Source: Haberlea rhodopensis (Eukaryota > Streptophyta > Magnoliopsida > Lamiales > Gesneriaceae). From it: 64,000 nt of DNA. The stretch's first letter is position 1. Each line of letters starts with the position of its first letter. Made by a program: the position numbers and the translations under genes. The stretch is taken from NCBI GenBank assembly GCA_907163345.1, contig CAJQUN010000057.1, positions 4,030,001 through 4,094,000 of the forward strand, read 5' to 3'. Shown one piece after another: positions 10,244 to 21,100 of the stretch. Below the pieces are notes generated by a model. That model worked only from the letters and a program-made list of their open reading frames with translations, did not search any database and was not told the DNA's origin.

Positions 10244-12350
10244 ATGTATCAATTTATTCATCAAAGCATACAAAATTGTATGCAATTAAACGCACTAGAT
10301 GCCTCTAATTCTAGCCATATCATGAGGCTATGCACCCCAATTCCGGAGGATAATGAAGATGATATTGATGTGAAGACCATGTTCGAAACACTATCGGCAC
10401 ATGTTGCGGGTACTTCTCACCATATGTTGATAATGCTCCAGTCAATGCACCTAGCCACACCTCAAATGAACACATGGTTCACCCATGTATTACATACTTC
10501 TCGACCATATACTCTGAAATATATGCTGACTCTTATCAGATTCCAACTGTGAAGAAGAGAAACTCTTATGATTTGAATAAAGGAATTCTTGATGTGGATA
10601 TGTTATTTGATGATAAGAGTTCATTAATTTCTGTGGTGAAGGATTTTTCTATACAGTTTGCAAGACATGAGTACATAGTTGTCAAGAGTACGCCTAAACT
10701 GTGGAAGGTTGAGCGCAAACACAACAACGAAGATAATCGATCTCAATGGCACCAACAAGCATCGTTGAAAGCAAATCTGAATTTGTTCAAAATAACAAGG
10801 TATGATGGACAACACACATGTATAATGAATGAGATGTATGTTGATCGACGCAACTTGTGTAAGAATTATATTGTAACAATGTTGGTGGGAATGGTGCGTC
10901 TTGATCCTTCACGCCAGATTAAGTATGTCCAGTAAACAGTGAAGTAAAAATTGGGCTTTCCAATATCGTATGTGAAAGCATGGCATAGCTTGAAGTGATC
11001 TAGTAAGATCGTTTATGGGACGTTGGAGAGTTCCATAAGGAAAGTACCTAAATTTATGGGTGCTCTCCAGAAGACTAGTCCTGGTATGGTGGTTGAATGG
11101 GAACATATAGACACAACAATCCAGTACACAAGATCATCAAATATGTGTTTTGGGCATTCAAGCCATGTATAGATGGATTCTCCCACTGTCAAAAAATGAT
11201 TAGTGTTGATGGCACTCATTTGTACATGAAGTACAAACACAAATTATTGATCGCAGTAGCAATGGATGGAAATCAACAGGGTTTTCCTCTTGTGTTTGCA
11301 ATAGTTGATGAACAAACATTGTTATCTTGGAAATGGTTTCTCAAGAGATTGAGCATACACTTTGTACGAGGAGTTGATGGTATGTGCCTCAATTCTGATC
11401 GACATACTGGTCTTATTCGAGCAATTGATAAAATACCTGCATTCAACCATCCTCACGACGTCATCGATATTGCTGAGTCACGTGTGATCAAACTTCAACA
11501 GTCATTTCAAGAACATCCAATTAAATGACATGTGTTGGAGAGCCGGGTGTGAACATCAAATATATAAGTTCATTAATGCTCTTCAAGATATCAAGCGCAT
11601 AAATGTGGATGCATTTGATTATTTGAATGCAATTGATAAGGAGAAGTGGTCATTCGTTTTCATTGTGGAATTACGACAAGCAACATGACTGAATGCATCA
11701 ATGGAGTACTAAAGGGTGCCCAAAAACTTCCTCTCACATCTCTTGTTGAAATTAATTTTTACCGTGCTGCTAAGCACTTCTATACACGAATGGAAAATGC
11801 TTCGAATGTGATGTCCAACAATCAGATGTTGACATCTTATGCAACCAAATTGTATACGCAATGGGAGCAGCTCTCAGGTCGACATATTGTCACATTGATT
11901 AATCAGGGGCAACAATCCGCTGATATGATCACTGGCCAACGATATGGTCACGGTGGAAACAAACATACCTTGAAGATCAGATCATGTGAATGCACATGCG
12001 GCAAATGGACTGGGTTTGGAATCCCTTGCTCACATGCGCAGATCGTTTGCAAGACATATAAACTTAATGCAACAGCATTTGTAAAGTCATTTTACAAGTC
12101 ATACATTTATCAGGCTACTTATGCTGGTGTATTTGAGAAATACCTGGCCGAACGATATTGGGATGAAGCTGAGTTTCAGTTATTCCATGATAACAATCTC
12201 CGAGTTGTTCCCCAAACTAGAAGGAATATAAGTTCCCGAATACCGATGAGGTGGATTGGTCACAAACTCGTGCCAGGCAACAAGCATCTCGACGAAGATG
12301 AGCTATGCAGTAGGGTATATATTGTTGTTATTGTTGCAATATTAAGTTAA
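10244..12350 (+). pseudogene. MULE transposase (MuDR family) pseudogene
   Basis: Four ORFs (10244-10552, 10474-10935, 11097-11528, 11646-12350) carry the domains in order. The N-terminal DNA-binding region is at 10620-10935 (WKVERKHN, HTCIMNEMYVDRRNLCKNYI). The MULE DDE core has MISVDGTHLYMKYKHKLLIA and LNSDRHTGLIRAI, which hold the first two acidic residues. The C-terminal part reads NMTECINGVLKGAQKLPLT and a SWIM zinc finger (CECTCGKWTGFGIPCSHA) at about 11986-12057. Frame breaks near 10935-11097 and 11528-11646 disable it. It would cut and paste the MULE. Confidence 0.9.
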
Positions 12351-12590
12351 AGTAATAATGCTTTTAAACATTTCATGTTTTAATAATTAAATATAAAAAA
12401 AATGTAATAAACTATTTTTTGATAAAACGGTTTCTTCACAAATAAAAAAATTGAGAAGATATTTTTCTTAGAGCACGATTTCTTTACAAAAAAAATTTGA
12501 GAAGAAACCATGTTTTGAGAAAACGATTTACGATAATTTCGTAGCACATTTTTGAATTACGGTATTTGACAAAAAATAGTTTTTAATTAT

Positions 12591-13972
12591 TATATTTTGA
12601 TTATTTAGCCCCATCGTACCTGTCATTTGAAATCATCGCTAAAAGAGCTAAAAGAACCAGATTTACAATTGGAAAGAACCAGATCTACAAATGGAGCAAC
12701 ATGTCGGATGTTTCTTGTCTCCCAGATCTATAATCGCATCACCTCGCTTCTTCACATTAAGATTATGGATAAATTTAGTTTCTTATACATTTTTATTTCA
12801 TCTTTGATGTATTTTAAAGTTCGCATTAAATATTGGAATCCAAGGCCATCCTTTTAAGGTTGCAAAAAATGAACTCGCTAGTTAAATTTCTTTTGCATTT
12901 GATTTAATTTAAATTGTTCTTGTAGTTTAGTTAATCTTTGGAATTATTTACTGCTCACGAATGTTGTGTTTACGATCAATATGTAGTTTTGATAAATGTT
13001 TCTCAACTTTCGGGTCCATTGTTGGGGGCTTTGGTGGATGAAAAGAGAGAACTGATGATGGTACAATCTTGTGGGTATAGTTTCAACTCTGTTTTCTCCT
13101 CTGTTTTTTCCTTTGATTGGTCCATAAATTGGTAAGGTTCTACCAAGTACATTCTTGTTACTGCAGTTTTGTTGTGAATATTAAGTGGTTTTTACTTTGA
13201 AAAAAAGTGGGCAGGAAGTGGTTGTGTGTTTTTTACTGCAGTTTTATTGTGAATATGGTATAATCTTGAAGATGATTCTTTTTTCTGTCTATGCCTAAAA
13301 CCTGAATGTTTTAGTATTCGAGTATTCAGTGTCTATGCCTAAAGCCTGAATGTTGATGTTTGTCATCAGCTGATAATTTTGCACTTAGGTGCTTCTTACT
13401 TGAAATGAAAATGGGTTGATTTTATTGTAATTTTTTGGAAATCAGCGACTGCTTTCCAAGGAACAACTGGAGGAATTATTCATTTCAAATTATGAGTTAA
13501 ATTGCTCTTGATGTTTCTTTTTGTGCTTGTTGCATTTATTAAAATGCTTTATCGAGCATCGCAAGTATAACCCGATGCTCATATGGTAGAAATAATATTG
13601 TTGTGCCATTTTCAGTTAAAGGGAAGCAGAATTCTTTGATGTTGCCCATGAGATGGAATATTATGATGGCAAAATTTTCTTGACATGAAATTGGAAAATG
13701 GATAATGTAAAATATTGAATGTTAGTCTATTTACCTTAAACGGGAGTATACATTTCCATGAAAAATCTCTGTGAATTCTACCTTTTATCCTTGTAGAATG
13801 AGCTCCAATCCTTGTCATTGAATCTTATTGTTATAATACTTGTAGGGATAAATGGATATCATTGAAAATGATTTACATATTGGAAGAAAACGTTGAAGAG
13901 ATGAACTTGAAAAGAACGACGAAGAGACAGAAATAATTATGATGTTAAGTCTTCCTTCTTATTGGAATTATT
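12591..13972. other. Harbinger interior without recognisable gene
   Basis: Non-coding between the MULE right end and the Harbinger transposase. PIF/Harbinger elements normally carry a second Myb/SANT-like gene; I looked for it here and saw only short ORFs (12627-12857, 12938-13135) without that domain. A duplicated phrase GTCTATGCCTAAA occurs twice near 13290-13340. Confidence 0.5.
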
Positions 13973-15130
13973 ATGGCTTTGTATCATCGGAGATACATAA
14001 TCAAAGATTTGTCAATAAATGATCTAAGGGCTCAGCAGATGTCAATTTGGATGAGATGTTTAAGTCACGAGCCCACTTGTATAACCCAACTACGAGTAAA
14101 TGTGAGTGGTTTTATTAGATTGTGCAATATATTGCGTTGTGAAGGAGATTTGATTGTTACCAAAAATGTAACACTAGAAGAAATTTTGGCATTGTTCTTG
14201 CATATTATTGGACATAAACAAAAAAATAGTACTATTAGGTCCATATTTGGACGCTCGGGAGAAACTATCAGTAGATAATTTCACACGGTTTTGGGGGCAA
14301 TGTTGAAAATAGGAAAGCTTTACATCAACCAACAATCTAGTGGAATACGTCAAGATAGAGAATTTGAGAAGTGGAAATAGTTCTCGGTAAATTTTAAAAT
14401 TCAAATTAATTGTGTATGTTATGTCTTCTACCTTTACTTCATTGAACTAATTGATGGTAAAATTATAGAATGCAGTCGGGGCATTAGATGGAACATTTGT
14501 TAAACTCATAGTTCCAGCTCAAGATCGAAGTCGAAATAGGAGTAGAAAGGGTGATCTATGTACGAATGTGTTAGGGTCACGTGATGTTAATTTGAAATTT
14601 CTCTATGAGATACATGGATGGGAGGGATCTGCATCAGATAATCGATTACTACGTGATGCGTTAAGTAGTCATGTAGCCTAAAAGTTAATAAGGGTATGTT
14701 GAAAATGCTTGGGTTGATATAATATTTTTTGGTAAGTTTTTAATATCTAATTGTATATTTTTGTAAACTTTGTACATATGAATATTATCTTGTTGATGTG
14801 GGATACACGAATGTTCCTTTTTTTCTTGCCCTTTTTAGAGCAACTTGTTATCATCTCAACGAGTGGAGAGGAAACAATCCAATAAATTATAAAGAATTAT
14901 TCAATCTTTGACACGGTTCTGCACGAAATGTAATCTAACGGAGTTTTGGTTTGTTAAAAAAAATATGGATAATTTTACGCACTCCTAGCTTTTATAGTCT
15001 AAAGACTCAAATTAGGATTATCAAGGCTTGCTGCATGCATCATGAGATGCCACAAGATCAATTATTGGATGAAATGGACCGAGAATTAGAAAACAGAGTT
15101 GCCACTGATAATGACTCTGATACAAGTATG
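13973..15130 (+). pseudogene. PIF/Harbinger transposase (DDE_4) pseudogene
   Basis: The N-terminal helix-turn-helix part is at 13973-14278. A likely intron (GT at 14387, AG ending 14468) precedes the DDE core: VGALDGTFVKL with the first Asp, DLCTNVLGSRDVNLKFLYE and GWEGSASDNRLLRDAL. After a second gap the reading resumes at about 14785 with EYYLVDVGYTNVPFFLA, holding the second Asp, then FRATCYHLNEWRG. The codon for the third catalytic residue (NVIERSFG in relatives) is TAA here, a stop. The C-terminus reads RTPSFYSLKTQIRIIKACC (to about 15060). Confidence 0.9.
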
Positions 15131-15455
15131 AATTTAAAATCAATTTTAATACTTGATTACCCAATTATTATAAACTTACCGTTTATTTTTTGTTGAATCG
15201 AATATGATTACTCAATTACCATAGTACTTGTTTTAATTTTATAATATATGTATAAAAATAGGATAGTTTTTCTTTAATTTAAAATCCTATACTTTTTAAA
15301 GCCAAGCAATGAATTTTAAATCAAAGTATTTAAAATCTATTTTGAAAATCCATGTCCAACCAAACAATGAATTTTATAAAATTAAAATTTCAAATCTATG
15401 GATTGCATTTGAATTCCCTTCCTAAATCCAAACTCTCCATCCAAACACACCCTAA

Positions 15456-15775
15456 GTGAATTAAACATACTTTTTTCAGAGATTAATCACAAGATTAAAG
15501 CGAAATATGTGCATCTTGTTCATCATCTTCATTGTTCATAGTTTGAGTGTCTTTAAACCTTTGTGCTTTGAGGACTTGTGGTTTGGAGTGCTTCTATCAC
15601 AAGTCATAGTCGTTGTATCTTGGTAAACGAATTGTCGTTGAACCGTTAGCACTATAGGGAGGCAATATCGTTTCAAGGATAAATAGTTGAACTCTTGCCT
15701 CGACATTGAATAATTTGTGCCATTTGTTACTTTACTTGTTATACCCAGATACAAATCCATACAAATATCAATACA
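15456..15775 (+). repeat. C2 5' LTR, second half
   Basis: Resumes at GTGAATTAAACAT after the Harbinger TSD and ends CAATACA at 15775, matching the 3' LTR end at 19707. Contains AATATCGTTTCAAG at 15664-15677, whose exact reverse complement CTTGAAACGATATT begins two bases after the LTR (15778-15791). Confidence 0.88.
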
Positions 15776-15799
15776 ATCTTGAAACGATATTTGTAACAA

Positions 15800-16680
15800 A
15801 TGGCTTCATCGAGTGGAACAACGACTTCTGTTCATCAATTAGAAATGCTCGAGATTTTCAATGGGAATGACTTCAAAATATGGCAACAAAACATGCTCTT
15901 CTACTTGACAACCTTGGGTCTGACAAGGTTTTTAAATGGAGATGTTCCTACTATTGAAGATGATGAAACCGGCACCCAAAAGAGGGTTATTGTTGATGCT
16001 TGGACTCAAAGTGATTTTCTTTGTAAGAACTACATTTTAAATGGTCTACACAATAAACTATACAATGCTTATTGCCTTGTGAAAAACACAAAATAATTGT
16101 GGGAATCTTTGGAAATGAAATATAGATCCGAGGATGCCGACATGAAGAAATTCATTGTTTGACAATTCCTGGAATCGAAATGGTCAATGCTAAGCCAGCG
16201 ATGACGCGATTGCAAGAAATACAAGTGATCATACACGATATTCATGCGGAGGGAATGATTCTAAGTGACTAATTCCAAGTGGCTTCAATTGATTAGGAAA
16301 TTGCTTCTAATGTGGAAGGATTTTAAGAACTATCTCAAATATAAACGGAAGGAGATGAGTCTTGAAGACCTTGTGGTTCGTCTAAGAATCGAGGAGAACA
16401 ATAGGAATTCCGAAAGGAATGCGGTAAAGCATCATATGGAAGCAAGTGCTAACTTGGTTGAAAAAAATACCGGAACAAAAGAAAGTTTGACGGTAAAGCC
16501 TCCAAGGGTGAGAAGGCTAAAAATTCAAAATAAAGTGATATAAATGTGGAAAGCCCAATCATATGGCCAATAATTGTCGTAAGAAAATAGACAATCTAGG
16601 GAAGACAAAATATCAAATCAATATAACCGAAGATGGCGAATTATCAGACGGATTATCCGTTATTATGCTTACCGCTTGAT
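15800..16680 (+). pseudogene. C2 copia gag pseudogene
   Basis: Starts MASSSGTTTSVHQLEMLEIF. The UBN2-type gag has DFKIWQQNMLFYL, DFLCKNYILNGL and, after a stop at 16094-16096, LWESLEMKYRSED. Frameshifts follow; FKNYLKYKRKEMSLEDLVVR is at 16265-16420. A zinc knuckle near 16536-16577 reads YKCGKPNHMANNC, and the codon expected for its first cysteine is TGA. The gag therefore has several independent breaks. No tRNA-iMet PBS precedes it. Confidence 0.88.
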
Positions 16681-17940
16681 TAATATTTTGATTTTGACAA
16701 GGATTGTATGAAACAAACCTAGTGTTTGAAGAAAAAGTTAAATGAAGAATCTTTTTCGATTGAATGTAAAGACGATTATACGTCTATGAAAGCAATAAAA
16801 TTATGTTATTATTTATTTGATTGAATCTTGTTATGTGTGGCTTGATTGTTTAAATCATGTAAATCATAATTCACTATGCAAATTTGTAATGTTAAAATTA
16901 TTGATTTCTGTGGAAGCTAAACTTAAAACATAAGTGTGAACTTGTGTACAGGATAAGTTAACAAACCGTCATTTCATTTGATGAATGAAATGTAACATAT
17001 CTAGAAGTGACTCAAACTGATGCTTGTGATCGAAAGTTTGTGCAAACTAGAGGTGTAAGTGTTACTTTATTGATTATTGCACAAGATATTATTATGGATA
17101 TTTCCTACGAAGCAAAGACGAAGTCATGAAAGTATTTGAACACAATAAGAATGATGTTGAAGACCAATAAAGCAAATGAGTTTTGCAATGCAGAATTGTG
17201 AGTTGATTATATTTGCGTTGAAAAGGCATTTTTGCTTAAGACTTGAATTTACAAGATATTTAATCTTGAATTCAAGTTTTCTAAGATTTGTATGCTTAAA
17301 ATACAAATGATGAATCGAATGCCACAATTGCTTTTATGAGGCGTTATTCTCTCAAAAATTGATTCTATTTGAATTTTCTAAGCATGATATGCTTAAAGCT
17401 CGTACTTACAAAACATAAGTGCTACAATTAGGCAATGACGGAAATCCTTATGAGTTAAGGACAAAATTTTTCTACAAATATTGAAAGTGTGTAGGGTCTG
17501 ACTGAAGTAAGCCATAATAAGTATCAAAGTAATTATATGAGAATTTGACAAAACTGTGTAGTCAAAACAAGTGTGACAAAACTGACACACATGAAGCATA
17601 TGTAAGTATGCTTGTAAATTGATGACATGCTCATTAAGTGAAGTAATATAGAGATCATCAAAACAATGATGAAAATGTTGATGAAACATCTTGACATGAT
17701 GAATGTTGATACATCAATGCCAAAATTGGAATTGAAGTTTCCAAGACGAATTTTCATGTTTAATTAGTTTCAAAAAATTTAAGCTTTGCGCTTAAAATTC
17801 AAGTTTGTAAGAAATAGAATCTTTTGGATTTTCTAAGAATAACTACACTTAAAATTTGAATTGTGAATTAAAACCGAGAATTTATTATAATTTCAAACTT
17901 TGTAGGCTATAACGCATCGAATCCGAAACTCTAGATATCC
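16681..17940. other. C2 decayed interior
   Basis: AT-rich, with phrases such as ATTTTCTAAG and GCTTAAAATTCAAG recurring on both sides of 17200-17870, but no protease, integrase or reverse transcriptase motif that I could recognise. Most copia pol appears deleted or replaced here. Confidence 0.55.
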
Positions 17941-18130
17941 TAATATGAATTGGATATCTGACACAAAATGGTCATGTGTTAACATTGGTAATGATTGTGT
18001 CATGAAAATGAAACGAAGGAAACTCTTTAAACAAATGTGTATAGCTCAATTCACTATGACTTCAGAATTCATTGTGCTGGATAAAGCGAAGAAGCAGCCA
18101 GAGGACTTCGATGGTTTTGTTAAGTGAGAA
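17941..18130 (+). pseudogene. C2 RNase H remnant
   Basis: The ORF 17945-18127 contains NWISDTK and, after an apparent internal deletion, KQMCIAQFTMTSEFIVLDKA, which matches the C-terminal RNase H of copia polyproteins (usually KQTCIA.STMESEFIAL). Without reverse transcriptase upstream it is only a positional marker of the pol end. Confidence 0.8.
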
Positions 18131-19086
18131 AATTCCTTGTTGGCTAAGTAATAACAATCACTATAATAAAGGACTCAAAATTCATATAATGTGTTTACTA
18201 TCGGACATGACTCCGTGTTGTGGAATCTTCTAAGAAAACATATATATATCGATCCACAATGAAAGTTCATTGCATTGGATGAAGAGGTCGAACGTTTCAA
18301 GGTTTCATAGAAGAAATTCCAAGTTGGAGAGAAATTGTGCATGTAACTATAATACATTGTGACATCTAATATGTTGTAGAAAGGGAACAATGTAATATGT
18401 ATAATTGTAAGACTGGCAAATAAGTCGTAGACATAATACCATATGCCGATGATTTCTGTAGATATAATCTTAATTGGTTATGTGAGAAAAACAACGAATT
18501 TGGTTATGAATGGTTAACCAAGAGATAATGTAAAAGTTTATCGAAGGGAATGTGGTTAAAACCCTATAATCAAAATCTCATAGTTGACTGGAGGTCCCAA
18601 GTTCTAGGTTCAAAAGGGACAACTAAATTATGAGATTGTACAAACACATTGGAGATCAATCTTCAACCCAGTCCTATGATAAGGGGTGTAGCCTGTGAAA
18701 AGAGTACGCGGATAGACAAAAAAGTCTTTAATGATTCCTAAAACATATTAATAAATATGTTGGAGTATAGTGAGATACTCTTTTAGGAGATCATCTACGT
18801 GATTGCCAAATGTGGCAGCTTCAAAATTGGATAGCACTTATGAAACCAAGCATGATCCATAACTGAAATGGACACAAACGTAAAAACAAATACGAAAGTT
18901 AGAGTTGTTATGGTGTGAGTTCAACTGTCTTAAAAAAGACAAACAATAAATAGTTCAAGACTTTAAGTTCACTATTAAGTCAATAAATCCCATTGAATAC
19001 TACTATGGAAGGTTCAAAGCCGCAAGCTACCTCTCAGATGCCATAACGATTTGTTTAAGGCATTAATTTTTACTCATGTGGAGAAT
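18131..19086 (+). other. C2 3' untranslated region
   Basis: Non-coding sequence between the RNase H remnant and the 3' LTR, ending in a purine-rich ATGTGGAGAAT immediately before the LTR (a plausible polypurine tract). No gene seen. Confidence 0.55.
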
Positions 19087-19707
19087 TGATGGAAAAATAT
19101 ACTTAATGAATTGAAATTAAGTATGGAAAGGTCGAATACTTGCTAAAGGACAAAACAAGCAAAAACGGATGAGGAAAAGTCGCCTGGGAAAAACCGGGCA
19201 ACGCCCGATCGCTGCGCAAATTTTTGGGCAGTTGGTTGGGTGCTCGAGCGCGGATGCGGGCACTCGAGCGCCGACATTCTGCCTGGAAATTAACATGGAG
19301 GTTTTTTCTACAAATGGTGTGTCCCTTCGCATTCGGGTGTGATTTTTCATGAAGCAATGCTACCAAAATGATGTCTTTTGGTGATGTCCATTGGTCATAT
19401 ATAAATAGAACAACCACTAAGTGAATTAAACATATTTTTTCCAGAGATAGCAAAAACTATGCATCTTGTTCATAGTTTGAGTGCCTTTAAACCTTTGTGG
19501 TTTGAGAATTGTGATTTGGAGTGCTCTTATCACAAGTCATAGTCATTATTTTGGGAAACGAATTGCCATTGAACCATTAGCACCATAGGGAGCAATATCG
19601 TTTCAAGGATAAAAAGTTGAGTTCTTGCCTCGACATTAAATCATTTGTGCAATTTATTACTTTGCTTGCTATACCCAAATATACAAATTCATACAAATAT
19701 CAATACA
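19087..19707 (+). repeat. C2 3' LTR
   Basis: 621 bp, TGATGGAAAAATATAC to CAATACA. A TATA box (CATATATAAATAG) is near 19396. The uninterrupted copy shows CCACTAAGTGAAT at the point where the 5' LTR carries Harbinger. Conserves the GCAATATCGTTTCAAGGAT block. Confidence 0.9.
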
Positions 19708-20093
19708 AGTTTTCCTGTTGAAGCATACTCTGGAGAATCAATGAGTAAATGTGTGGATAAAAAATATACATCATTTGATTGACAAGATGATATTATAGCT
19801 CGATTTTACTGCCATAGTTTCATGATAAAGAACCGCTACCAAAGGTTCCCATTACACGTGTGGACACGTGGGTATGTAAATCTAAATCCTGTGCTAGCTT
19901 CGCAAGCCCAAAATCTGCAACCTGTTCCATATACAGCACAATATGGCCATTAAGATCAATTTTCAGTGTTAACAAAATGCAAAAATTAGAAACACGGAGA
20001 CTATAGCTTACAGTCTTCATGAAGATATGCCAGTCCGCGAGCAGAACCAGCAGCAACTCTGACTCGGGTAGCCCAATGCATGACTGGCTTACC
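19708..20093 (-). pseudogene. PERK-like receptor kinase pseudogene, proximal exons
   Basis: Minus strand. Exon at 20012-20093 encodes WATRVRVAAGSARG then LAYLHEDC and ends at a GT donor. The exon at 19839-19921 follows a CAG acceptor and encodes VADFGLAKLAQD and THVSTRVMGTFG, the DFG motif and activation segment. 19708-19735 encodes PEYASTGKL (APE motif region) and is broken by copia C2; the continuation is at 3032-3091. The exon with the HRD catalytic loop, expected between the first two, is missing. Intact relatives are membrane kinases with proline-rich ectodomains; this one cannot be catalytic. Confidence 0.88.
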
Positions 20094-21100
20094 CGAACAT
20101 CATATCAAGAATTCAGATGCACTACCACATTTGAGCGGAATCTAAGGGCAGAGCGAGGATACGAATTTACTTGGGTCTAATCGAGTTATGTATAATATTA
20201 ACAGACATATCGATTTAGAGAGTTGAACTAAAACACAAAATTTCTCAAATTTAACATTAATTTTTTTTTTGTTAAAATGTTGCCCCACTCAATTTATATG
20301 TGCCTCCGCCTATGGCGGAAACCATAGTTTGATAAGAAAGAATGATGCCCGCGGTACTGTGAACATGTATGGCAAGTCTTAAAGTACATAACCATGGGCG
20401 GAGCCATCCCAAATGTTAGAGTGGACTTCAACCCCATATAATATAATTTTAAAAAAATTAGTTTGTATTCTCAAAAATTCCGGTCTTTACCTCCAACCCT
20501 CAAAATCATATTTGTTATTAGGCCTACTTAGTGCACAATCAGCTCAAGATAATTTTAGATCCTGACTTTGTTGTGTATATAACTATGTTACAAAACTGTA
20601 TTTAGGATTGTGTTAAACGTAGTATTAACTATTAAGCTCTAGTACACTGTATTCAAGTGTAAAAAGAACATCTCCATTTCATTAACATAAATAAATAAAT
20701 ACATCATTCATATATGTATACAACTTCAAACACTTTTATGTAGAATTTAAGGGAAAGCATTTAAAGGCTTCATTTAAAGGAGAAAAAAGATAAAGTAAAA
20801 TATTATTAATATATTTTGAAATAGAAATAATAGTCCCAAAATAAAAATCTATATTGCACTAGGTTTTATAATAATAGATTAAATGTCTAGAATAATCATG
20901 ATGACATATCACAAATGATCACATCACCATTAATTTACAAAATAAAAATATTATAAAACATCATAAATTTTAAAATTAAAAAGCTATCCTACTTAAAAAA
21001 TTATTTTATTAATTTTTTTTTATAAAAAATCATCTTTAAATTTGTTACAACAACTTAGTTTTTAATCTCAATAAATTAATGTAAACTACATAAATAATAA
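20094..21100. other. Upstream flank of the kinase pseudogene
   Basis: AT-rich. Two GGCGGAGCC-type phrases (CTCCGCCTATGGCGG near 20305 and GGGCGGAGCCATCCC near 20397) resemble ends of small non-autonomous elements, but I could not pair them with TSDs. No further kinase exon recognised. Confidence 0.45.

Larger units (their letters stand above)
5070..12590 (+). mobile_element. Mutator-like element (MULE) inside Harbinger
   Basis: Long degenerate inverted repeats lie at about 5070-5275 and 12400-12590. The left TTGCCAAATACC, ACGAAATTACCGTAAACCG and GTGAAGAAACCGTTTT have inverted counterparts on the right. The transposase pseudogene (10244-12350) lies just inside the right repeat. Removing gypsy fragment G2 leaves about 2.7 kb, a normal MULE size. 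I could not settle a 9-bp TSD, so the outer edges are approximate. Confidence 0.72.
3416..15452 (+). mobile_element. PIF/Harbinger DNA transposon with nested insertions
   Basis: Starts GAGTCTGTTTGG and ends CCAAACACACCC, imperfect terminal inverted repeats (10 of 12 positions) of the PIF/Harbinger type, with the 3-bp TSD TAA (3413-3415, 15453-15455). The uninterrupted 3' LTR of C2 shows the empty site. Total length is 12,037 bp; subtracting the solo LTR and the MULE leaves about 3 kb, normal for this superfamily. A transposase pseudogene lies at its right end. Confidence 0.88.
3097..19707 (+). mobile_element. C2: Ty1/copia element carrying a 12-kb nest
   Basis: The 5' LTR is 3097-3415 plus 15456-15775 and the 3' LTR is 19087-19707. 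Without the Harbinger insertion the element would be about 4.6 kb. Flanks AGGTT (3092-3096) and AGTTT (19708-19712) look like a 5-bp TSD with one change. The interior keeps gag and a short RNase H remnant, but protease, integrase and most of the reverse transcriptase are missing or unrecognisable. It is therefore a deleted, non-autonomous copy. It interrupts a PERK-like kinase exon. Confidence 0.87.
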
